Shown here in pieces: positions 59,406 to 64,000 of a DNA stretch of 64,000 nucleotides. The notes below the pieces were generated by a model. That model was not told where the DNA came from. It worked only from the letters and a program-made list of their open reading frames with translations, and did not search any database. The stretch comes from Plantactinospora soyae. Its GTDB lineage: Bacteria; Actinomycetota; Actinomycetes; Mycobacteriales; Micromonosporaceae. Each line of letters starts with the position of its first letter. The stretch's first letter is position 1. A program made the position numbers and the translations under genes. The stretch is from contig NZ_JADBEB010000001.1 in assembly GCF_014874095.1 (NCBI RefSeq), forward strand, positions 7,688,001 to 7,752,000, written 5' to 3'.

Positions 59406-60587
59406 CACCCCGGCGTCCGTTCCGGCGCCCGCGGGCCCGGCCAACGCCGACCACGCGGTGCCGTTCCATCCGGCCACCTGGTTCACCACCACGCCACCGG
59501 CCCGGCCGAAGAAGCCTCCGGCGACCAGCCGGCCGTTGTGGACGGCCAGGGACACGACGATGTCCTCGGTGCCGGCACCCGACGGCCCGGCCAGCGCCGA
59601 CCAGGCACTGCCGCTCCACCGTGCCACGTAGTTCGCCGGCACCCCACCCGCCTCGGTGAAGGTGCCGCCGACGACCAGCGACCCGCCGTAGACGGTCAAC
59701 GCCCGGCCCTCCGCGTCCAGCCCCGCGCCGAGCGTCGACCAACCGCTGCCGTCCCACTCGGCGACGTAGTTGGCGGCGGTCCCGCCGGCCTGGGTGAACC
59801 CACCCGTGGCCAGCAGCGAGCCGTCGAAGACGGTCAGCGCCAGGACGTCGCCGTTGAACCCGGTGCCCAGGGTCGACCAGGCGCTGCCGGTCCAGCGCGC
59901 GATCCCGTTGGCGGCGGCCCCGCCGGCCTGGCTGAACCCGCCCCCGACGATCAACGCGCCGCCGTAGACGGCCAGGTCCCAGACCGAGGCGACGTTCACC
60001 CCGGTGCCCGCCGGCCCGGTCAGCGGTGACCACTCGCTGCCGTCCCAGCGCGCGATGTGGTTGACGGTCACGCCGCCGGCCCGGAGGAACTGCCCGCCCA
60101 CGATCAGGTCGCCGTCGAACACCGCCAACGCGTCGACGAAGTCGAGGGGGGTCGTCATCACGCCGGTACCGGACGAGCCGGTCAACGGGAGCCAGGCGGC
60201 GCCGTCCCACCGGGCGATGCCGTTCACCCGTACCCCACCGGCGGTCAGGAAGTTACCGCCGGCGATCAGGTCTCCGTCGTACACCGTGAGCGCGGTGACC
60301 GAGCCGTCCGGTCCGGCGCTCGACGAAGCACCCAGCCTCGACCACGCCGAACCGTTCCAGGTCGCCAGCCGGTCGACCGCGACCCCGCCGGCCTCGGTGA
60401 AGGTCCCGCCCGCGTAGAGGCCGGGGGCGGCGGCGGCCCGGGCCCCGCTCTCGCCTCCGGCCAGCACCTCGGCGCCCGGCCGCCCTCCGGACACCGGCGT
60501 CTGCGGTGCGAGGCTCCACCCGGTCAGCACCGCCAACACGAACACGGCGGCACGGCGACGCAGGGTGGACCTCCCAGGACCGAACAT
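59385..60587 (-). CDS. Secreted repeat beta-propeller protein
   Basis: 400 residues from ATG 60587, with GGAGG about 10 bases upstream (GTG 60593 is also possible). Signal peptide RRRAAVFVLAVLTGWSLAPQ. The rest is about seven near-identical repeats of ~45-50 residues with the pattern LxVYDGDLIAGGxFxxAGGV-x-VNxIARWDGSxWSPLxG. It is expected to be a propeller that binds a ligand on the cell surface or outside; no enzyme motif is seen. Recombination between repeats could change blade number. Confidence 0.85.
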   Translation of the reverse strand: MFGPGRSTLRRRAAVFVLAVLTGWSLAPQTPVSGGRPGAEVLAGGESGARAAAAPGLYAGGTFTEAGGVAVDRLATWNGSAWSRLGASSSAGPDGSVTALTVYDGDLIAGGNFLTAGGVRVNGIARWDGAAWLPLTGSSGTGVMTTPLDFVDALAVFDGDLIVGGQFLRAGGVTVNHIARWDGSEWSPLTGPAGTGVNVASVWDLAVYGGALIVGGGFSQAGGAAANGIARWTGSAWSTLGTGFNGDVLALTVFDGSLLATGGFTQAGGTAANYVAEWDGSGWSTLGAGLDAEGRALTVYGGSLVVGGTFTEAGGVPANYVARWSGSAWSALAGPSGAGTEDIVVSLAVHNGRLVAGGFFGRAGGVVVNQVAGWNGTAWSALAGPAGAGTDAGVYALHTV

Positions 60588-60832
60588 GGTCACGTTCCCT
60601 CCGCCAGGTCCGCCCATCCCGGTCGGATCCTGCCAGGAAACATATATCACCATCTATGTAACGGCAACGCGGCCGGCCCCGGCGACCGGCACCGGGGCCG
60701 AGAGCTGGGCGGACACCCACCCTGACCAGGTTTTCCGCAGATCCACGCCGGGAACGGGAAGCGGTCGAGGGACGAGGCTCCTGGGCCGGGGACGAGACCG
60801 GGACCTGAGCATCGGCCGGGCACCCGGCCGCC

Positions 60833-60925
60833 GGTGGCGCTCGGCGGATTCAGCCCGCACGCACGGTGGCGTCCGGCGGGTTCAGCCGGCACGCACGGTG
60901 GCGTCCGGCGGGTTCAGCCGGCACG
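60833..60925. repeat. 32-bp tandem repeat x3 at the 3' end of the metallophosphoesterase gene
   Basis: Units start at 60833, 60865 and 60897 (GGTGGCG-TCGGCGG-TTCAGC). The third unit contains the last codons and TGA stop (TCA, 60914-60916) of the minus-strand phosphoesterase gene; the other two are extra copies downstream. The first unit has several differences. Confidence 0.88.
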
Positions 60926-62095
60926 GAGGGTCAGTACGGTGATCTCGCTCGGCGCGAAGATCCGCAGCGGCGGGCCCCAGAAGCCGGTACCCCGGCTCGT
61001 GTACAACTGGGTCCGGTCACCGTGCCGGGTGAGGCCGTGCACCGTGGGCTGGTCGAGGCGTACCAGGAAGTTGAAGGGCCAGATCTGACCACCGTGGGTG
61101 TGGCCGGAGATCTGCAGGTCGATGCCGTGCGCGACCGCCGCGCCGATCTGCTTCGGCTGGTGGGCGAGCAACAGCACCGGGAGGTCGGGGTCGGCGCCGG
61201 ACAGCGCGGCGACGTGGTCGGCGTGGTGACCGGGGCGTCCCGAGGCTCCGGCGGTCGCGTCGTCGACGCCGGCCACGACGAGCCGGGCGCCGTCGCGCTC
61301 CACGACGACGTGCCGGTTGTGCAGCGGCTCCCAGCCCAGCTGACGCATGTGGTCGAGCCAGCCCTGGGCCTCGCCGAAGTACTCGTGGTTGCCGGTCACG
61401 TAGGTCCGGGCGAGCCGGGCCCGGACCTCACCCAGTGGTGCGGCCTGGTCCCGTCGCTGCGCGACCGTCCCGTCGGCGATGTCGCCGGTGTGGCAGACGA
61501 TGTCGGGATCGAGTTCGTTGACGGCCGCGACGACCCGGGCCGACCAGCCGGCCCGGTCGATCGGACCGTAGTGGGTGTCGGTGAGCAGGACGACCCGGAC
61601 GCCGTCCAGGCCCGCGCCGAGCCGACGGACCCGCACGTCCACCCGCCTGACCCGGGGCACCCGCATCGCCTCCACGTACCCCCAGAGCAGCAGCCCGACG
61701 GCGACGACGGCGACGGCCACGGCGGTGATCCGGGACCGGACCGGGTCGCCGACGCCGCCGACCGCCAGCCCGATCCGCAGCAGGTTGCCGAGAAGCGACC
61801 AGACGAAGAGCACCCAGACCACTCCGAGCAGGGTGTCGCCGGTCCGGGCCGCCCAGTCCTGGTGCCGGGCGCCGTGTCCGAGGTACATCAGCGCGGGGAA
61901 CGCCACGAGGGCCGCGACGAAGATGATCGTGCCGGTGGCGGTCACGGGGGTCGGCCAGTGCGCGCCCGCGACGATCAGCGTCCACCACGGCACCCCGAAC
62001 AGCAGCGCCGAGATCCCGGTGATCGTCAGGGTGAACAGGATCGGCCGTAGAGATCGCCTCGCCGGTGCCGCCCGCACCGCTCCGGTGGCTGACAC
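60914..62095 (-). CDS. Membrane-bound metallophosphoesterase
   Basis: 393 residues from GTG 62095. Four hydrophobic helices (~20-150) precede a calcineurin-like domain with the complete metal motifs: VLLTDTHYGPI (DxH), DIVCHTGDIADG (GDxxD-like), VTGNHEYFGEA (GNHE), QISGHTHGGQI (GHxH). The domain resembles the YkuE/YaeI group, whose members may hydrolyse lipid or nucleotide phosphates at the membrane. Its end carries a three-copy stop-containing repeat. Confidence 0.93.
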   Translation of the reverse strand: MSATGAVRAAPARRSLRPILFTLTITGISALLFGVPWWTLIVAGAHWPTPVTATGTIIFVAALVAFPALMYLGHGARHQDWAARTGDTLLGVVWVLFVWSLLGNLLRIGLAVGGVGDPVRSRITAVAVAVVAVGLLLWGYVEAMRVPRVRRVDVRVRRLGAGLDGVRVVLLTDTHYGPIDRAGWSARVVAAVNELDPDIVCHTGDIADGTVAQRRDQAAPLGEVRARLARTYVTGNHEYFGEAQGWLDHMRQLGWEPLHNRHVVVERDGARLVVAGVDDATAGASGRPGHHADHVAALSGADPDLPVLLLAHQPKQIGAAVAHGIDLQISGHTHGGQIWPFNFLVRLDQPTVHGLTRHGDRTQLYTSRGTGFWGPPLRIFAPSEITVLTLRAG

Positions 62096-62458
62096 AGCTT
62101 CGACTCCTCAGCTTGTCGCGGGAATTTCTCGGCTTCGGTCACCGACATCGCGAGTCCACGTCCGGCCCGTACGGGCACGCCGTCGGTCCGGTTCGTGCAG
62201 CATGACAGGCCGGGTACGCGATCGACCACGTTGCTGAGCACGGCCACAGGATCGACGGCCGCCGCTGAGAACGCCGCTGGTCGGACGGGGTGTCCCGGCG
62301 CACACGGCCGGCCTGGCGCCCGGACCCCGACCTAGAATTGGGCCGCACGATCGCCGCAGGCTCGGCGAACCCGCCCGGCGGCGCAGGCCCAGGAACTGGT
62401 CATCCCGGCAGCGGGCTGCCATGCGGCGGGTGGGTACGGAGCCGAGGGAGGACATTCG
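62096..62458. other. Intergenic region without recognised feature
   Basis: 363 bp between the divergent phosphoesterase and DUF1992 genes. Short open frames here have no similarity or codon-position signal. A GC-rich stretch precedes the DUF1992 gene, whose AGGGAGGA ribosome-binding site is at about 62444-62451. No hairpin or RNA gene was seen. Confidence 0.55.
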
Positions 62459-62842
62459 ATGCCGAGTCGGTACGAATCCCCAGTCGAGCGCCAGATCCGG
62501 GAGGCGCAGGAGCGGGGCGAGTTCGACAACCTGCCGGGCGCCGGCCGGCCTCTACCCGGGTACGGCGGCACGGACGACGAGAACTGGTGGATCAGAGACT
62601 GGGTACGCCGGGAGAACCTCACCGGACTCGCACCGACCTCGCTGAAGATCCGCAAGGAGGTCGAGGACCTGCTGGGGCGACTGGCGAGGGAGTCGTCCGA
62701 ACAGTCCGTACGCGCCGTCGTCACCGAACTCAACCAGCGGATCCGGCAGGCCCGTCTGGGACTGGTCGACGGGCCGCCGGTGGTCCTGCGTACCTTCGAC
62801 GTGGACGAGGTCGTCGAGACCTGGCGACGGCGAAGGCATTAG
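62459..62842 (+). CDS. DUF1992 (DnaJ homologue subfamily C member 28-like) protein
   Basis: 127 residues with the DUF1992 pattern: SPVERQIREAQERGEFDNLP, GAGRPLPGY, NWWIRDWVRRENLTGLAPTS, LKIRKEVEDLLGRL, VDGPPVVLRTFDVDEVVETW. Members are widespread in bacteria; the function is not settled, though some are tied to chaperone or membrane-trafficking proteins. It is a single-gene transcript. Confidence 0.9.
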   Translation: MPSRYESPVERQIREAQERGEFDNLPGAGRPLPGYGGTDDENWWIRDWVRRENLTGLAPTSLKIRKEVEDLLGRLARESSEQSVRAVVTELNQRIRQARLGLVDGPPVVLRTFDVDEVVETWRRRRH

Positions 62843-62870
62843 AGCCTTCCCTAGAGTTGTTCACTAGCGA

Positions 62871-62884
62871 ACGTCTCTAGACGT
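62871..62884. promoter_or_regulatory. Inverted repeat before TetR gene (62896)
   Basis: ACGTCT-CT-AGACGT is a perfect 6-bp inverted repeat with a 2-base spacer, 12 bases upstream of the GTG start. It probably serves as an operator of the downstream TetR protein. Confidence 0.6.
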
Positions 62885-62895
62885 ACGTTATAGCC

Positions 62896-63528
62896 GTGAC
62901 GGATCTCAAGCGAGCGAACAAGCGGACCCAGAAGGCCGCGGAGACCCGGCGACGCATCCTGGAGGCCGCTCGCGATCTCTTCCTCGATCAGGGATACGGC
63001 GCGACGAACCTTCAGGAGGTCGCGGCCGCCGCAGGTGTCGCGGTGCAGACCATCTACTTCGTCTTCGGCAACAAGCGGACGCTGCTGAAGGAGCTCGTCG
63101 ATGTGACCATCGCCGGGGACGACGAGCCGGTCGCGACGATGAACCGACCCTGGTTCCGGGACGCCCTGGCGACCGACACCGCCGCCGCCCACCTGGCCGC
63201 ACACGTCCGAGGAACCCGGGAGATCCTGGAACGGGTCGCCCGAATCACCAAGATGGTCGGCACGGCCGCTACCACGGACATCGAGGTCGCACAACTCTGG
63301 CCACCTGGCCGGGATCCCCGGTTCCAGGTGCAAACGGCCGCCGCGAAGGCCATGGTCGTCAAGCCGGGTGCACGGCCCGGAGTCTCGGCGGAACAGGCTG
63401 CGGATCTCCTGTACGCCCTCCTGAGCCCCGAGCTCTACCTGCTCTTCGTGCAGGAGCGCGGCTGGTCATCCGAGCAGTGGGAACAGTGGACCTACGACAC
63501 CCTGCTCCCCCAGCTCTGCTCCCCCTAG
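62896..63528 (+). CDS. TetR/AcrR family regulator
   Basis: 210 residues from GTG 62896. Helix-turn-helix (AARDLFLDQGYGATNLQEVA, AAAGVAVQTIYFVFGNKRTL) and a TetR_C-type helical domain ending QERGWSSEQWEQWTYDTLLP. Palindromes lie upstream, including ACGTCT-CT-AGACGT. The divergent or adjacent targets are unclear; the SnoaL-like gene downstream has two different operators and may be regulated by another factor. Confidence 0.9.
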   Translation: MTDLKRANKRTQKAAETRRRILEAARDLFLDQGYGATNLQEVAAAAGVAVQTIYFVFGNKRTLLKELVDVTIAGDDEPVATMNRPWFRDALATDTAAAHLAAHVRGTREILERVARITKMVGTAATTDIEVAQLWPPGRDPRFQVQTAAAKAMVVKPGARPGVSAEQAADLLYALLSPELYLLFVQERGWSSEQWEQWTYDTLLPQLCSP

Positions 63529-63566
63529 GACCCGGCTCGCCCATACCGGTCGCGATGCTGGACAAG

Positions 63567-63610
63567 ATGAGTCGCCACTCACTATCTTTTTTTCATGAGT
63601 CAGCACTCAT
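63567..63610. promoter_or_regulatory. Two TetR-type operators before the SnoaL-like gene
   Basis: ATGAGT-CGCC-ACTCAC at 63567-63582 and ATGAGT-CAGC-ACTCAT at 63595-63610, 28 bp between equivalent positions. They flank an AT-rich T-tract (63586-63594), and the second ends 18 bases before the ATG at 63629, so binding would block transcription or initiation. Confidence 0.7.
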
Positions 63611-63628
63611 TTTAAGGAGCGAACCGCC

Positions 63629-64000
63629 ATGGAGATCACTCCGCGCGACCTGTTCCACCGGATGCGGCGACAGTGGCTCGACCATCCCGCCGCACTGACC
63701 GGCGAGGACCTGGCCGACGACGTGGTCGTGGAACTTCCGTTCGCCCGGCCGGGCCAGCCGAGCAGGTTCGGAAGCAGGCAGCAGTTCCTGGAATTCGCCA
63801 ACCCGCAGCGGGCCATGCTGCCGGTTCGATTCGACGACTGCCGCACCGTCGCCATCCACGACACCACGGACCCGCACACCATCGTCGTCGAGTACGAGCT
63901 GACCGGCACGTCCACGAAGACCCATCGGCAGTCCACGGCCGCCTTCGTCGGCGTACTGACCGTTCGCGACGGGAAGATCGCCCTCTGGCGCGAGTACCAG
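63629..64000 (+). CDS. SnoaL-like/NTF2-fold protein, truncated by window end
   Basis: The first 124 residues are in the window (start ATG 63629, AAGGAGCG ribosome-binding site). Sequence: LFHRMRRQWLDHPAALTGED, DVVVELPFARPGQPSRFGSR, VAIHDTTDPHTIVVEYELTG, TAAFVGVLTVRDGKIALWRE, the layout of SnoaL/NTF2-like proteins that act as small-molecule isomerases or cyclases. The C-terminus lies beyond the window. Its promoter carries the paired palindromes described above. Confidence 0.85.
   Translation, partial: MEITPRDLFHRMRRQWLDHPAALTGEDLADDVVVELPFARPGQPSRFGSRQQFLEFANPQRAMLPVRFDDCRTVAIHDTTDPHTIVVEYELTGTSTKTHRQSTAAFVGVLTVRDGKIALWREYQ

Overview
The window is high-GC actinobacterial DNA, most likely from a Micromonosporaceae-type actinomycete (inference). 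Pointers are the roughly 70% GC content, frequent GTG starts, XRE/DUF397 and 'CRACG-PWPC' small-protein pairs, a SigC-type ECF factor, a SARP regulator, a spore-pigment-like type II polyketide locus, and a dispersed GC-rich palindromic element. No rRNA, tRNA or CRISPR array was seen.

Layout. 0-4.1 kb: end of a flavin oxidoreductase, a cyclic-nucleotide-domain histidine kinase, sigC divergent from a zf-HC2 membrane protein, and a TauE-type exporter. 4.3-5.0 kb: no convincing gene. 5-19 kb: accessory genes, including a DUF6582-like protein, a GH18 chitinase, two TetR-controlled loci with paired operators, XRE/DUF397, decayed genes (a kinase-like protein without a P-loop and an ABC permease fragment), a secreted BNR-4 propeller, an IMPase-like protein with altered metal sites, GNAT, an alpha/beta hydrolase, and an XRE/Atu4866 lipoprotein pair. 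19.1-31.1 kb: a type II aromatic polyketide cluster. A nine-gene minus-strand operon (cyclase, AccDA, AccB, AccC, ACP-aromatase fusion, cupin, KS-alpha, CLF, monooxygenase) is divergent from a SARP gene, a second TcmI-type cyclase and an FAD monooxygenase. Both operons carry 11-bp-phased heptamer repeats typical of SARP sites.

31-36 kb: imine-reductase-like enzyme, TetR, LacI, then SDR, Gdx/SugE and TetR. 36.2-44.4 kb: a tightly packed carbohydrate catabolic operon (two DUF6807 proteins, cupin, Gfo/Idh dehydrogenase, TIM-barrel isomerase, beta-hydroxyacid dehydrogenase, DhaK/DhaL-type kinase, RpiB-like isomerase) downstream of LacI-type operator repeats. It looks like a route from an unusual sugar or glycoside through a ketotetrose-type phosphorylated intermediate. 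44.4-48.3 kb: a hydrolase pseudogene, a DHFR-like protein, an IolC-like kinase, a PQQ-type propeller and a VOC protein.

48.4-59.3 kb: a coherent pyroglutamate (5-oxoproline) scavenging island. It has a secreted pyroglutamyl-peptidase-like protein, a Liv-type ABC importer (livKHMGF), 5-oxoprolinase subunits PxpA, PxpB and PxpC, and a divergent GntR/FCD regulator. An IS605-type TnpB element with a frameshift sits between livH and livM, and two copies of the palindromic element flank the transporter-pxpBC segment; one supplies the last codons and stop of pxpC. 59.4-64 kb: a repeat-built secreted propeller, a metallophosphoesterase, DUF1992, a TetR gene, and a truncated SnoaL-like gene with paired operators.

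A recurrent oddity is short tandem repeats at gene ends. In four minus-strand genes the repeat unit contains the stop codon, so the last codons plus stop are duplicated downstream.
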